A DNA stretch of 64,000 nt from Rhizobium aethiopicum. Lineage in GTDB: Bacteria; Pseudomonadota; Alphaproteobacteria; Rhizobiales; Rhizobiaceae. The position numbers were made by a program, and so were the translations under genes. The notes beneath the pieces were generated by a model that saw only the letters and a program-made list of their open reading frames with translations, had not been told where the DNA came from and did no database searches. The stretch lies in assembly GCF_014197535.1 (NCBI RefSeq), contig NZ_JACIFV010000001.1, positions 1-64,000 of the forward strand, given 5' to 3'. This document shows positions 35,361 to 46,005 of this stretch, in pieces (positions within the stretch are counted from its first letter, which is position 1; each line of letters begins with the position of its first letter).

Positions 35361-36065
35361 TCAATCTTCGGAGGTAGAACGTGGGGCAAGCAACCCCAGT
35401 TCTTCGAGATCCATCTGAGTGATCGGATCTTCGTCCTCGGTCAATTCGTCGTTCATCGACGGCGAGGGAATATTGAAGTTCGCCGGGATACGGCCAGACA
35501 GCAGGCCCGCCCCCTTCAATTCTTCGAGACCAGGCAGATCGCGCAACTCCTCCAGGCCGAAATGGTCGAGAAAATCGCGCGTCGTGCCCAATGTCACCGG
35601 CCGGCCGGGTGTGCGCCGGCGGCCGCGAAACCGCACCCAGCCGGCTTCCATCAGCACGTCGAGCGTGCCGCGTGAGGTCTGAACGCCGCGAATATCCTCG
35701 ATCTCGGCGCGCGTCACCGGCTGGTGATAGGCGATGATCGCCAGCACTTCCAGGGCGGCGCGCGAAAGCTTCTTCACCTCGTTGTCGTCGCGGCGGATGA
35801 CGAAGGAAAGATCGGCGGCGGTGCGGAAGGCCCAGGCACCTTCGACCTGGACAAGATTGACCCCCCGCGGCGCATATTGCTCCTTCAGGCGCAGCATGAT
35901 CGCATGCACATTGAAGTTCCTCGGCAGCCGCTCAGAAATGAAGCCCTCGGAGACCGGCTGCGAGGAGGCAAAGACCAGCGCCTCGGCGATGCGTTCGGCC
36001 TCGATCTCGGCCTGCAGGTCGCGGCCCTCCTCCTCGAAATCCTCGCCGTCCTTCAGATCGATCAA
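35361..36065 (-). CDS. scpB: Segregation and condensation protein B
   Basis: A 234-residue protein with winged-helix domains: EAERIAEALVFASSQPVSE at the start and YHQPVTRAEIEDIRGVQ, RRRTPGRPVTLGTT, the ScpB signature region, later. With ScpA it bridges SMC in chromosome condensation. Its ATG overlaps the scpA stop by 4 nt (36065-36062), the usual pairing. Confidence 0.95.
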   Translation of the reverse strand: MIDLKDGEDFEEEGRDLQAEIEAERIAEALVFASSQPVSEGFISERLPRNFNVHAIMLRLKEQYAPRGVNLVQVEGAWAFRTAADLSFVIRRDDNEVKKLSRAALEVLAIIAYHQPVTRAEIEDIRGVQTSRGTLDVLMEAGWVRFRGRRRTPGRPVTLGTTRDFLDHFGLEELRDLPGLEELKGAGLLSGRIPANFNIPSPSMNDELTEDEDPITQMDLEELGLLAPRSTSED

Positions 36066-36922
36066 ACCGGCCGCTCCTGTTCCACCACCTGCAGCGTCGC
36101 ATGTTTCGGACCGCGGCGCATATAGATCGGCTGAAAGGCGCCGTCCTGGCGGATTTCGAGCTTACCCTCGCGCACCAGTTCCAGCGAGGCGGCAAATGCG
36201 CTGGCGATCGCCGTGACGCGTTCCTCGGGCGCTGCGAGATAACGCAGCAGATAATGCTCCATCGCCGTCCAGTCACCGACCTCGCCGATCATCTGGGTCA
36301 GCAGCTCACGGGCATCGGTCAGCGACCAGACATTGCGCCTCTCGATCGTCACCTGGGTCACGGCATGGCGCTGGCGCAGCGCCGCATAGGCGGTCAGGAG
36401 ATCGTAGAGACTTGCCGCATAAGCGGATTGCTGCCGGTCGGGAATATGCTCGGGCGCACCGCGGGCGAAGATATCGCGGCCAAGACGGTTGCGGTTGACA
36501 AGGCCTTCCGCCGCCTGGCGCATGGCTTCGAGACGCTTCAGGCGGAAGGCGAGCGTTGCCGCCATCTCCTCGCCGGAAGGGCCGTCATCCTTGACCTGCT
36601 GGGGAATGAGCAGGCGCGACTTGAGATAGGCAAGCCAGGCCGCCATGACGAGATAATCGGCGGCAAGCTCGATGCGGATGCGCCGGGCGCTTTCGACGAA
36701 CTGCAGATATTGTTCGGCGAGCGCCAATACGGAAATGCGCGACAGGTCGACCTTCTGGTTGCGGGCGAGATAGAGCAGCAGGTCGAGCGGGCCTTCGAAT
36801 CCGGCGACGTCGATCACCAGCGCCGGCTCGTGGGTGGCACGCTCGGCGCCGTTCTCCTGCCACAGCTTGTCCATCGGCGTTGCTGCCTGCGGACGTTCCG
36901 TGCCTTTGACCGTGCTCACCAC
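36062..36922 (-). CDS. scpA: Segregation and condensation protein A
   Basis: A 286-residue kleisin. The core block FEGPLDLLLYLARNQKVDLSRI is at about residue 42, with AWLAYLKSRLLIP later and a C-terminal winged helix. Start GTG 36922 or ATG 36874; the ATG start would drop 16 residues with no core loss. It follows nagZ by 15 nt. Confidence 0.95.
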   Translation of the reverse strand: MVSTVKGTERPQAATPMDKLWQENGAERATHEPALVIDVAGFEGPLDLLLYLARNQKVDLSRISVLALAEQYLQFVESARRIRIELAADYLVMAAWLAYLKSRLLIPQQVKDDGPSGEEMAATLAFRLKRLEAMRQAAEGLVNRNRLGRDIFARGAPEHIPDRQQSAYAASLYDLLTAYAALRQRHAVTQVTIERRNVWSLTDARELLTQMIGEVGDWTAMEHYLLRYLAAPEERVTAIASAFAASLELVREGKLEIRQDGAFQPIYMRRGPKHATLQVVEQERPV

Positions 36923-36937
36923 CCTGCTCTCCTACGA

Positions 36938-37951
36938 TCACACCGACACGAACATCGCCTCGAATTCCGCCCTCAACTCCGCCTCGTCGGCACTATCCGG
37001 AGCGGTAAAACCTGCTTCTACCGCTTTTGCGCGGGCAAGCGAAAGACCGGCCAGCGGCGGAACATTTGCCACGACATCTAGCATCTCGTCCATCTTGCCA
37101 TTGCAATGCAGCACGATATCGCATCCCCCTGCAATGATATTCGCCGCCCGTTCACCGATCGTGCCGGAAAGAGCATTCATCGAACTGTCGTCGGAAAGCA
37201 GCAGACCGCCAAAACCGATGTGCTCGCGGATAACGCCGTCGATCACCTTGCGCGAGGTCGTCGCCGGATTGTCAGGATCGATTGATGTGAAGACGAGATG
37301 GCAGGTCATTGACATCAACTCGTCCTTCATCGCGATAAAGGGCGGGAAATCATGGGCCTCCAGCTCATCGCGCGAGACGGTGACGACAGGCAGTTCCAGA
37401 TGTGAATCGGCAAAGCCGCGACCATGGCCGGGCATATGCTTCATCACGGGCAGCAGGCCGCCGGCCTTCAGCCCCTCGCCGGCCGCCCGTCCCATTGCGA
37501 TGACCGTCTTTGGATCGCCACCGTAGGCGCGGTCGCCGATGACATTGCTGCTGCCTTCGACCGGCACGTCGAGAACCGGGAGGCAATCGACATTGATGCC
37601 AAGGTTCGAAAGGTCGAAGGCATGCAGGCGCGACATCACCCAGGCGGCGCGCAGCCCGAGCGCCGGGTTTCGGCGATAGAGATCGCCCAGCGCCTGGCCT
37701 GAGGGATAACGCGGCAGGATCGGCGGGCGGATGCGCTGGACGCGACCACCCTCCTGATCGATCAGCACCGGCGCATGCCAGCCGACGCTGTCGCGCAGTT
37801 CGGCGACGAGATCGGTGATCTGCGCTGCTTCGGAGATATTGCGCCCGAAGAGGATGAAGCCCCAGGGCCGTTCGCCCCGGTAAAAGGCCTTTTCTTCAGA
37901 TGTGAGGGCAAGGCCGCTGCAGCCAAGGATCATCGCTTTTGATTCGGTCAT
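36938..37951 (-). CDS. nagZ: Beta-N-acetylhexosaminidase
   Basis: A 337-residue family GH3 enzyme that removes N-acetylglucosamine from recycled muropeptides in the cytosol. DQEGGRVQRIRPPI at residues 65-78, KHMPGHGRG at 171-179 (His of the flexible loop) and LLLSDDSSMNAL with the Asp nucleophile. ATG 37951 is chosen; the open frame reaches 38008 but has no family similarity. It precedes scpA-scpB in one run with the SPOR gene behind it. Confidence 0.94.
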   Translation of the reverse strand: MTESKAMILGCSGLALTSEEKAFYRGERPWGFILFGRNISEAAQITDLVAELRDSVGWHAPVLIDQEGGRVQRIRPPILPRYPSGQALGDLYRRNPALGLRAAWVMSRLHAFDLSNLGINVDCLPVLDVPVEGSSNVIGDRAYGGDPKTVIAMGRAAGEGLKAGGLLPVMKHMPGHGRGFADSHLELPVVTVSRDELEAHDFPPFIAMKDELMSMTCHLVFTSIDPDNPATTSRKVIDGVIREHIGFGGLLLSDDSSMNALSGTIGERAANIIAGGCDIVLHCNGKMDEMLDVVANVPPLAGLSLARAKAVEAGFTAPDSADEAELRAEFEAMFVSV

Positions 37952-38061
37952 GGAAGAATCATAAACAGCGGCTGGCCAAATGCGAGCAAGCGCGGACGCG
38001 ATGCACAAAAAAGAGCGGCGGGCCGATCCGGCTCGCCGCTCTCATAATTCAATGGCCGATG

Positions 38062-41000
38062 TTATTTGGAGATCAGGCAGCTTCCGCCCGCTGCGCGATA
38101 CTGTTCGCAGAGCGCTGCGGCCTCATCCTTGGAGCCGACCGGGATGCGGACACGGTAGAAAGTGCCCTTGCCGGCGATATCGGCCCTGCGGATCTCATGG
38201 GCGCGGCCAGCAAGCACGCCGGCGAATTTTTTCGACAGGTTTGCATAAGATTTATTCGCCTCGTCCTCCGACGGCAGCGAAGCGATCTGGAGGCCGTAGC
38301 CACCGGCGGAAGCGGCTTGCTGCGGCTGGGCGGCGGCCGGCGTTGCCGAGGCGACCTGCGTCGGCTTCGGCTGCTGCGCGGGCGTGCGCACATTGCCCTT
38401 ATCGGTAACAGTGCTAACGACGTTGACAGGCTGATCGGCCGGACGGGCGATCGGAACCGGGGCCGTATCGGCGATCGTTGCCGTCTTCACCGGCCGTACC
38501 GGCGCATCGACCGGCGCGGGATTTGCCGCCTGCCCATCGGCACTTGCGGCAGGCGACGGCTGTGCCGGCGCGGTTTGAACTGGTGCTGCAGAACGCGCAT
38601 CGGCGGAAGCAATCTCGGCGCTTGCCGGGAAGCTCGCAGCCGATCCGGCAGCCGGCGGCGCGATCGGGGCCGATGGCGCAGACGGGGCCGACTGCGCCGT
38701 CACTGGCGGCTGGCCAGACGGCATAGGCTGAGCAGACGGCGCCGGCTGGTCGGCCGGCGCGGACTCCTCGCGGGCGACCAGCGTGCCGTCAGGCTTGACG
38801 ATCATCGTGCGGACCTTGCGCGGCGAGACGGATGGCGTCTTGTCGGCGTCGGTTGCAGAAGCGTCGTCGGCGTTGGCGTGGTTCGGCAACAGACGCGGAT
38901 CCTCCGTCTCGCCAACCGCCGTCGGCGTGACCCGATCGTCAGCGCCGGCGTTCTCGTCATCTTCCGGCAATGCCTCCGGCGTCAAGGTGCGCTGGACAAC
39001 ATCGACCGGCGCCTCGTCGGAGGAGACGAGCGCCTTCTGCTTCGGCTCCTCGGCAGAACCCGCAACGCGGTCGTAGACGGCCTTATCCTGGTTCGGCACC
39101 GTCTTACCGCCGGGATTTTCCGGAACGACCTTGACCGGATCCTTGTCGGCCGTGATCACACGGGGTTCGCCGGACGAGACAATGCCGAGCCCTTCGCCGT
39201 TCCAGACGGAGGAATAGACCCCATAACCGACGCCGGCGAAGACCACCAGCACGACCGCCCCGGCCAGCAGCCGGCGCATCGACCGGGCGCGGCTAAAATC
39301 AGCGGCCTGGCTTGCCGACTCGATGTGGACCTCGGAGGTCTCCCGGCGTTCGACCGGCTCGCGCACGCTGCGGCGGAAATCCTCCTCCAGCGCCCGTTCG
39401 AAATCATCGAGACCGTCGGCAATGGTCGGCTTGACCGGCGTTGCCGCAGCGGCAGCCATATTACGGGCGGACGCCGCCGTTTCGCGCGGCTTGGCCGGTT
39501 CGAAAAAGCTCGCGATCTCCGCATCGAGATCGAAATCGAAATCCGCGGTCTTTGCAACCGGAGCGGGCTGCTCGACCGGCGGCAGCGCCGGCACATGCAT
39601 GTCGTCCACCGTCTCGGGACGATCCTCCGGATCGGAGATCATCGCCGGATCGAAGGGCAGATCTTCGGTCGATTCAGCGGCGGACGCCTCTGCGGCAGGT
39701 GCCCAGTTGAAAGCCGGAGCCGCAGCCGGCTGCTCGGAAACCAGGACCGGCGCGGGCTGCGCCGGGACAGCGGCCTGCGGGTGCTCAGGCGTTGCCTGCT
39801 GGGGCGCAGCGGGCGCCGGCTGTGCCTTTGGCTGCGGCGCCGGCTCTGCTGCTTCGGAAAAATCGAGATCGGCAAGTTCCAGCTCGATACCGGCGAGGTC
39901 CAGTTCGAAATCGTGGCCCGCGAAGGGATCATCGGCTTCCGGCGCGGGCTGCGGCGCCCGTGAATAGGCCGTCGCGTCAGGCTGGGACTGCGTGATCGCG
40001 GCAGGCTGCGGCGCGATCGGCCTTGCGGCTTCGGCAGCATAGGCAGGCGCTATTTCGATCGGAGCGGACAGGATCGGCGCGGGCGCGATCGCCTCCGGCT
40101 GAACCGGTGCGGCAGCAACCGGGGCGACTTCGACGGGAGCGGGCTCCGGCGAAACCGGCGCCAGATTGGCACGCTGCAATACCGGGCGGGGCACGGGATA
40201 GCGCGAGACGTCGGCCAGCAGGTCGTCGACATCGAAGGTGCCGGCGATATGCGGAACTTCAGGTCCGACCTCGGTCAGCGCGGCATCGGCCTGGATTTCG
40301 CCGTCGACGGCGGCCGCGAGATCGAAACCGGCGTCGGAACCGAACTCTTCCAGATCGTCCTCGACTTCAACGAATTCCTCGGCTTCAGCAGTTTCTTGCG
40401 GCGCAATTGCTTCATCGTGGCGATCGAGCTCGGCCGGGAAGCCGAACGACGGCGCCGCGGATTCGAACTCCTCGGGAAGTTCGACAGCGGCGACGGGCGC
40501 CGGCCGCTCGACCACGGGCTCCGGCTCCGCCGAGGCAAGATCGGCAACCGCTGCTTCAGCCATCGGTTCAGCGACGGCTTCAGCCGCAGGCGCAGCGACT
40601 GCTTCGGCGGCCGGCTCGACCACTGCCACCTGCTCCTCACGTTTCGGGGCGTGGAAATTGGCGAGCGGCAGCCTGATGCTGGCGGCCGACCATTGCGGGG
40701 CTTTGGCGGACTGCGCCAGCGAAGAGACCGGCGCTGCACCGATCGACAGTTCGAGTTCCTCGATCAGGTCGCGGGCGCCGCCGAAAGCGGTTTGAGCCGG
40801 CACCTCGGAAACAGGATCGACGGACAGCTGCTGCGGACCGGCCGCCCCGTCGGCAGCGGCTACGTCCCGGTTCCTTGCCGGAGGTTGGGCAGCTTCTTCT
40901 GCGGCGACGGGACCAACGGAGACGGGCTCCGGAACATCCACGCTTACGGCAGCGGGAGAAGCATCGAGAATGGGCTCGACATAGTCTTCGGAAGCGATGC

Positions 41001-41247
41001 CGTCGGAGATCGGCTCGGCCGGCCGATCGAGTTCGGCCAGCGGACGCGGTGAATCGTAGCGATCGAATTCTCGCCCGAGCTCATCCTCCAGATCGAAGGC
41101 AGGTTCGCGCCGGGCGGCGTCGCTTACGGTATTCGCTGCAACACGCGGCTCGAAACCGACGATCCGGGCAAGTTCGGCCAACGGATCGTCATCGGCAAAC
41201 AGATCGTCTTTTCCGCGCGTATCATACGCAAATTGTTTCTCAGCCAT
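38062..41247 (-). CDS. Giant SPOR-domain inner-membrane protein
   Basis: A 1061-residue protein. The N-terminal 650 residues are a low-complexity Pro/Ala/Glu-rich cytoplasmic arm with conserved islands (FDLEDELGREFDRYD, ELARIVGFEPRVAAN, DPFAGHDFELDLAGIELEL). One membrane segment (about 655-680, RRLLAGAVVLVVFAGVG) follows, then a Pro/Ala-rich periplasmic linker and a C-terminal SPOR domain (about 985-1061, YGLQIASLPSEDEANKSYA). SPOR domains bind denuded glycan at division sites. ATG 41247 is preferred over 41271. The cytoplasmic arm is very long for the class. It is between argS and nagZ, all on the - strand. Confidence 0.88.
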   Translation of the reverse strand: MAEKQFAYDTRGKDDLFADDDPLAELARIVGFEPRVAANTVSDAARREPAFDLEDELGREFDRYDSPRPLAELDRPAEPISDGIASEDYVEPILDASPAAVSVDVPEPVSVGPVAAEEAAQPPARNRDVAAADGAAGPQQLSVDPVSEVPAQTAFGGARDLIEELELSIGAAPVSSLAQSAKAPQWSAASIRLPLANFHAPKREEQVAVVEPAAEAVAAPAAEAVAEPMAEAAVADLASAEPEPVVERPAPVAAVELPEEFESAAPSFGFPAELDRHDEAIAPQETAEAEEFVEVEDDLEEFGSDAGFDLAAAVDGEIQADAALTEVGPEVPHIAGTFDVDDLLADVSRYPVPRPVLQRANLAPVSPEPAPVEVAPVAAAPVQPEAIAPAPILSAPIEIAPAYAAEAARPIAPQPAAITQSQPDATAYSRAPQPAPEADDPFAGHDFELDLAGIELELADLDFSEAAEPAPQPKAQPAPAAPQQATPEHPQAAVPAQPAPVLVSEQPAAAPAFNWAPAAEASAAESTEDLPFDPAMISDPEDRPETVDDMHVPALPPVEQPAPVAKTADFDFDLDAEIASFFEPAKPRETAASARNMAAAAATPVKPTIADGLDDFERALEEDFRRSVREPVERRETSEVHIESASQAADFSRARSMRRLLAGAVVLVVFAGVGYGVYSSVWNGEGLGIVSSGEPRVITADKDPVKVVPENPGGKTVPNQDKAVYDRVAGSAEEPKQKALVSSDEAPVDVVQRTLTPEALPEDDENAGADDRVTPTAVGETEDPRLLPNHANADDASATDADKTPSVSPRKVRTMIVKPDGTLVAREESAPADQPAPSAQPMPSGQPPVTAQSAPSAPSAPIAPPAAGSAASFPASAEIASADARSAAPVQTAPAQPSPAASADGQAANPAPVDAPVRPVKTATIADTAPVPIARPADQPVNVVSTVTDKGNVRTPAQQPKPTQVASATPAAAQPQQAASAGGYGLQIASLPSEDEANKSYANLSKKFAGVLAGRAHEIRRADIAGKGTFYRVRIPVGSKDEAAALCEQYRAAGGSCLISK

Positions 41248-41308
41248 GCCTATCCCACTCGCAAACGCCAACGCTCAAATGCCAGCGCATTGTGGGTAAA
41301 TGGTGACG

Positions 41309-43066
41309 TTATCGCATTTCGTCAGGTGCGGCAGTGCCTGTAATGGCAAGTCCCGACTTCAAAACCGACGCGACGGCGTACACCAGCCCAAGTCTGGCAA
41401 TACTTGATTCTCGGTTTTTATCATTAACAAATCGTAATTCCGGCTGATCTTTACCTTTGTTCCAGTGCGCGTGGAACGCACTGGCGAGGTCATAGAGGTA
41501 AAAAGCGATGCGATGCGGCTCCTGCGACTGAGCGGCCGCCTCGACAATACGCGGGAATTCGGCAAGCTTGGCGACGAGCTGCAATTCGGCCGGATCGCCA
41601 ATGCCAGCAACGGCTTTCGCAAGATCCTCGGGCGAAAGATCGAGGCCGGGAAAAGCCTCTCTTGCCTGCCTGAAGACCGACATGCAGCGGGCATGCGCAT
41701 ACTGCACGTAAAAAACAGGATTATCCTTCGACTGCTCCGTCACCTTGGCGAAATCGAAGTCGAGCGGTTCGGAATTCTTGCGATAAAGCATCATGAAGCG
41801 GACCGAATCACGGCCGACTTCCTCGACGACGTCCCGAAGCGTGACGAAATCGCCCGAACGTTTCGACATCTTCACCGGTTCGCCATTGCGATAGAGCTTG
41901 ACGAGCTGGCAGAGCAGCACCGTCAGCTTCGCCTTACCCTCCGAAACGGCGCGTGCAACCGCTTCCAGGCGCTTGACGTAGCCGCCATGGTCGGCGCCAA
42001 GCACATAGATCATCTCGTCGAAACCACGATCGAACTTGTTCTTGAAGTAGGCGACGTCGGCGGCGAAATAGGTATAGGAGCCGTCCGACTTGATCAGCGG
42101 CCGGTCCATGTCGTCGCCAACCTCGGTCGAGCGGAACAGTGTCTGCTCGCGATCTTCCCAGTCTTCAGGAAGCTGGCCCTTCGGCGGCGGCAGCGTGCCC
42201 TTGTAGACGTAACCCTTGAAGGTCAGGTCGTTGATCGCGGTGCGGATGGCTGCCGCGCCGTTGGCGTGCAAGGTGCGCTCGGAGAAGAAGATGTCGTGAT
42301 GGACGTTCAGCGCCGCCAGATCTTCGCGGATCATGACCATCATCGCGTCGATGGTGCGATCCTTGACGATCGGCATCCACTGCTCTTCCGGCATGTTGTG
42401 CAGCCGGACGCCGTAATCGGCGGCAAGCGACTGTCCGACGGGCACGAGATAGTCGCCCGGATAGAGACCCGACGGGATTTCGCCGATCCGTTCACCCAGC
42501 GCTTCGCGATAACGCAGGAAGACCGACCGGGCGAGCACGTCGATCTGCGAGCCGGCATCGTTGATGTAATATTCCTTCTCGACGCCGTAACCGGCAAAGG
42601 CGAGCAGGTTGGCGAGCGCATCGCCGACGACGGCGCCGCGGCAATGACCGACATGCATCGGGCCGGTCGGATTGGCCGAGACATATTCGACGTTGACCTT
42701 GCGGCCTTCACCGAGGGTCGAGCGGCCGTAGTCGGTGCCGGCGCCGATGACGGAAGCCAGCAGCCGCTGCCAATAGCCGACGGCGAGACGGATGTTGATG
42801 AAACCGGGACCTGCCACCGAAACATCGGCGACGTCGGCATCCTCCTTGAGCTTGGCGATGATGACGTCTGCAAGGGCGCGAGGATTGGTGCCGAGCGGCT
42901 TTGCCAGCACCATCGCGGCGTTGGTCGCAACGTCGCCGTGACTCGCATCGCGCGGCGGTTCGACTGCGATGCGGCCGAAATCGAGCTCAGATCGCTTTTC
43001 CCTGACCAGATCGATCTGTTCAAGGGCGGTTTTGATCCTGGCTTCGAAGTCGGTAAAAAGGTTCAT
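41309..43066 (-). CDS. argS: Arginine--tRNA ligase
   Basis: A 585-residue class I synthetase. HIGH-type motif is HVGH at residues 138-141 ([16 protein letters not shown]), the signature KMSKR at 399-403, and an N-terminal Add-1 domain that binds the tRNA D loop. Full length. The SPOR-domain gene follows after 61 nt. Confidence 0.97.
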   Translation of the reverse strand: MNLFTDFEARIKTALEQIDLVREKRSELDFGRIAVEPPRDASHGDVATNAAMVLAKPLGTNPRALADVIIAKLKEDADVADVSVAGPGFINIRLAVGYWQRLLASVIGAGTDYGRSTLGEGRKVNVEYVSANPTGPMHVGHCRGAVVGDALANLLAFAGYGVEKEYYINDAGSQIDVLARSVFLRYREALGERIGEIPSGLYPGDYLVPVGQSLAADYGVRLHNMPEEQWMPIVKDRTIDAMMVMIREDLAALNVHHDIFFSERTLHANGAAAIRTAINDLTFKGYVYKGTLPPPKGQLPEDWEDREQTLFRSTEVGDDMDRPLIKSDGSYTYFAADVAYFKNKFDRGFDEMIYVLGADHGGYVKRLEAVARAVSEGKAKLTVLLCQLVKLYRNGEPVKMSKRSGDFVTLRDVVEEVGRDSVRFMMLYRKNSEPLDFDFAKVTEQSKDNPVFYVQYAHARCMSVFRQAREAFPGLDLSPEDLAKAVAGIGDPAELQLVAKLAEFPRIVEAAAQSQEPHRIAFYLYDLASAFHAHWNKGKDQPELRFVNDKNRESSIARLGLVYAVASVLKSGLAITGTAAPDEMR

Positions 43067-43129
43067 CGCACTCTTCCATGCATAGGCTGTGCCAAAGGCG
43101 CAAATCGGCCTTCGGCGGGCGACCGCTGC

Positions 43130-44347
43130 CTATCGCAAATCCGGAGTGTGGTCAAACAATCGCCTGTGGGCACTGATCGCATAGGTGTCGGTCATGCCGG
43201 CAAGATAGTCGCCGACATGACGAGCCTTCGGCGCATCGGCGAGCCCCGCGATATGATCGACCCAGTAATGGCTCTGCATCTCCTTGGGACTGGCCATGTA
43301 AGCGGCAAAGAGGTCCGTGACGATCTGGGCAGCACCGGCGCGGATGCGCATGATATCGGGATTGCGATAGATGCGCTTGAAGAGCATCGCCTTGATCTGC
43401 CTGTCGGTTTCGGCCATCTCTTCGGAAAAGGTGGCGATAACCCGGCCGGCGCCGCGGATCTCGGCTGCACTCTCGGGACGAAGGAGTGATAGGCGCTCCT
43501 GCGCGACGCCGATGACGTCCTCGACCATGCGGGTGATCTGGCGGCGCATGATCTCGTGGGTGAATCGGCTCGGTTCCAGATGCGGATAGCGCCCCCTCAC
43601 CTCCGCCATCAATCCGGCAAGAAAGGGAATTTCCTCCAGCATCTCGAAACTCAGATAGCCGGAGCGCAGGCCGTCGTCGATATCGTGGGTGTTATAGGCG
43701 ATGTCGTCGGCGATCGCCGCGACCTGGGCTTCCAGGCTGGCGTAAGTCGCGAGCTCGAGATCGTGCAATTCGCAATAATCGAGGATCGGCTGCGGAACCG
43801 GGCCGCGCGTGCCGGCCCCTTCCGGCGTCAGCAGGGGACCATTGTGTTTGACGAGCCCTTCGAGGCTTTCCCATGTCAGATTGATGCCATCGAATTCGGC
43901 ATATCGCCGCTCGAGCTTGGTCACGATGCGCAGCGATTGGGCATTGTGGTCGAAGCCACCATAAGGCAGCAGCACCTCGTGCAGCGCGTCCTCGCCGGTA
44001 TGGCCGAACGGCGTGTGGCCGAAATCGTGCACCAGCGCCACGCCCTCGGCCAGGTCCTCGTCGAGTTTCAGGGCGCGGGCAAGCGCACGGGCAATCTGCG
44101 CCACCTCGATCGTATGCGTCAGCCGGGTGCGATAGTGATCGCCGTCCTGGGCGATGAAGACCTGGGTCTTGTGCTTCAGCCGGCGGAAGGCGGTGGTATG
44201 GACAATGCGATCGCGGTCGCGTTGGAAATCGGAGCGAGTCGGACTGCTGTCTTCCGGATAGAGACGCCCACGCGTCGTCCACGGGTCGGCCGCATAGACC
44301 GCCCTTTCGCTGCCGCCGAAACCTAGAGCTCGCCTGTCAATCGTCAT
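43130..44347 (-). CDS. dgt: Deoxyguanosinetriphosphate triphosphohydrolase-like protein
   Basis: A 405-residue HD-domain protein. The start [28 protein letters not shown] is dgt-like, [19 protein letters not shown] has the first metal His, and [18 protein letters not shown] the HD motif. It probably removes triphosphate from dNTPs, but close relatives are named only deoxyguanosinetriphosphate triphosphohydrolase-like. It lies 63 nt upstream of argS and divergent from the iron-sulfur gene. Confidence 0.93.
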   Translation of the reverse strand: MTIDRRALGFGGSERAVYAADPWTTRGRLYPEDSSPTRSDFQRDRDRIVHTTAFRRLKHKTQVFIAQDGDHYRTRLTHTIEVAQIARALARALKLDEDLAEGVALVHDFGHTPFGHTGEDALHEVLLPYGGFDHNAQSLRIVTKLERRYAEFDGINLTWESLEGLVKHNGPLLTPEGAGTRGPVPQPILDYCELHDLELATYASLEAQVAAIADDIAYNTHDIDDGLRSGYLSFEMLEEIPFLAGLMAEVRGRYPHLEPSRFTHEIMRRQITRMVEDVIGVAQERLSLLRPESAAEIRGAGRVIATFSEEMAETDRQIKAMLFKRIYRNPDIMRIRAGAAQIVTDLFAAYMASPKEMQSHYWVDHIAGLADAPKARHVGDYLAGMTDTYAISAHRRLFDHTPDLR

Positions 44348-44568
44348 TCTTCACCGTCATTCTGCCTGTAGCCGCATCTGCCCATTGACGCCGCTTTGCC
44401 CTCTTCATACCTATAGCCCGACGAAACGGCAAAGCGGTGTTCGCCGACCGCTTCGGCGCATCATGGCCTTTTCGCGAAGATCATGGTAAGTTCCTTTGAT
44501 ATCAGGCATTTGAACATTCGAGTGCCAAAACCCATTCTCTCCGGATCTTGACCCCGGCAGGAGGAAAT

Positions 44569-44901
44569 ATGACGGATACGAGTGTAACCCTTTCGGATGC
44601 CGCGGCAAAGCGTATCGCCGCCATCATCAGTGCGGAGGCCGGCAAGAGCGCGCTGCGCGTTTCCGTCGAAGGCGGCGGCTGTTCGGGCTTTTCCTACAAA
44701 TTTGACCTTGCCGACAGCGCTGGGGATGACGACATCGTCGTCGAAAAGAACGACGCGAAGGTGCTGATCGACAGCCTGTCGCTCGTCTATATGGCAGGGT
44801 CGGAGATCGACTTCGTCGACAATCTGCTTGGCCAATCCTTTCAGATCAAGAACCCGAATGCGGTGGCAAGCTGCGGCTGCGGCACCAGCTTCTCGATCTG
44901 A
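44569..44901 (+). CDS. erpA: Iron-sulfur cluster insertion protein (A-type, ErpA/IscA)
   Basis: A 110-residue A-type carrier that moves Fe-S clusters to apo-enzymes. Its three Cys ligands are Cys38 (GGGCSGFSY), Cys102 and Cys104 (SCGCGTSF). ATG 44569 has a perfect AGGAGG site. It is divergent from dgt with a 220-nt spacer. ErpA is chosen over IscA/SufA for its lone location, but the subtype is not certain. Confidence 0.9.
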   Translation: MTDTSVTLSDAAAKRIAAIISAEAGKSALRVSVEGGGCSGFSYKFDLADSAGDDDIVVEKNDAKVLIDSLSLVYMAGSEIDFVDNLLGQSFQIKNPNAVASCGCGTSFSI

Positions 44902-45128
44902 ATATCCGAACACACAGCGTTGTCCCCAACGACCGGCGGAAGAATTGCTTCCAGCCGGTTTATCGGCTTGTCCAGCGGCGAAAGACCGCGATAAAAGAAG
45001 CGCACTGAAGCGCGTCGCGATCTTTCAGATTCGCTTGCCACGCTTTAGCTCTTGATTTTCCGCGTGTCGTAAATCGCAAAAACAGCCGCATAGTTTTGCG
45101 CGACATGCCCTAGCGAACGGAACAGAGC

Positions 45129-45920
45129 ATGAAGATCGCGACCTGGAACATCAACGGCGTCAAGGCGCGCATCGACAATCTCACACAATGGCTCAAGGAT
45201 TCCGATCCCGACATCGTCTGCCTGCAGGAGATCAAGACGATCGACGAAGGCTTTCCCCGGCTGGAGATCGAAGCGCTCGGCTATCATGTCGAGACGCACG
45301 GCCAGAAGGGATTCAACGGCGTCGCGATCCTCTCCAAGACTTCACCTTTTGAAGTCAATCGCGGCCTGCCCGGTGACCCGCTGGACGAACAGGCGCGTTT
45401 CCTGGAAGCGGTGTTCACGCTGCCCGACACGCGCATCCTGCGCGTCTGCAGCATCTATCTCCCGAACGGCAATCCCGCCGACACCGAGAAATACCCCTAC
45501 AAGCTCGCCTGGATGGAGCGTCTGAGGAGCTTTGCGGCCGAACGGCTGGCCTATGAAGAGATGTTGGTGCTTGCCGGCGATTACAACGTCATCCCCGAAC
45601 CGCACGACTGCTTCGATCCCAGGGTCTGGGAAAGCGATGCGCTGTTTCTGCCGCAAACGCGGCAGGCCTTCCGCAGGCTCGAAAATCTCGGCTTGACCGA
45701 TGCGGTGCGCGCGACGACGGACGCGACGCGTCTCTATTCCTTCTGGGATTATCAGGCGGGTGCATGGCCGAAGAACAACGGCATCCGCATCGACCATCTG
45801 CTGCTGTCACCGGAAGCGGCCGACCGGATGACGTCGGCAGCTATCGAAAAACATGTGCGAGCGTGGGAAAAGCCGTCCGACCACGTACCGGTGATCGCCT
45901 ATTTCGATTTCGCGGCCTGA
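45129..45920 (+). CDS. xth: Exodeoxyribonuclease III
   Basis: A 263-residue EEP-fold apurinic endonuclease/3' exonuclease. The start MKIATWNINGVKARI holds the metal Asn; CLQEIKTID carries the metal Glu, YLPNGNP and LAGDYNVIPEPHD (Asp, Asn) follow, and GIRIDHLLLSPE and SDHVPVIAYF close it. It acts in base-excision repair. It is a single gene after erpA. Confidence 0.96.
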   Translation: MKIATWNINGVKARIDNLTQWLKDSDPDIVCLQEIKTIDEGFPRLEIEALGYHVETHGQKGFNGVAILSKTSPFEVNRGLPGDPLDEQARFLEAVFTLPDTRILRVCSIYLPNGNPADTEKYPYKLAWMERLRSFAAERLAYEEMLVLAGDYNVIPEPHDCFDPRVWESDALFLPQTRQAFRRLENLGLTDAVRATTDATRLYSFWDYQAGAWPKNNGIRIDHLLLSPEAADRMTSAAIEKHVRAWEKPSDHVPVIAYFDFAA

Positions 45921-46005
45921 CATTCCGAGCCCTTGGCAGCGTTATTTCAGGGGCGCGCGATGGAGACGCACGGGTTGAGTGCCGCGTGGCGCTGAACGGA
46001 AAGCG

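Noticed and set aside
37939..39963. 674-codon + strand open frame opposite the SPOR gene
   Set aside because: Arg/Gly-rich shadow of a Pro/Ala-rich gene.
41465..43489. 674-codon + strand open frame opposite argS and dgt
   Set aside because: It crosses the border of two real genes in antisense, as only a shadow would.
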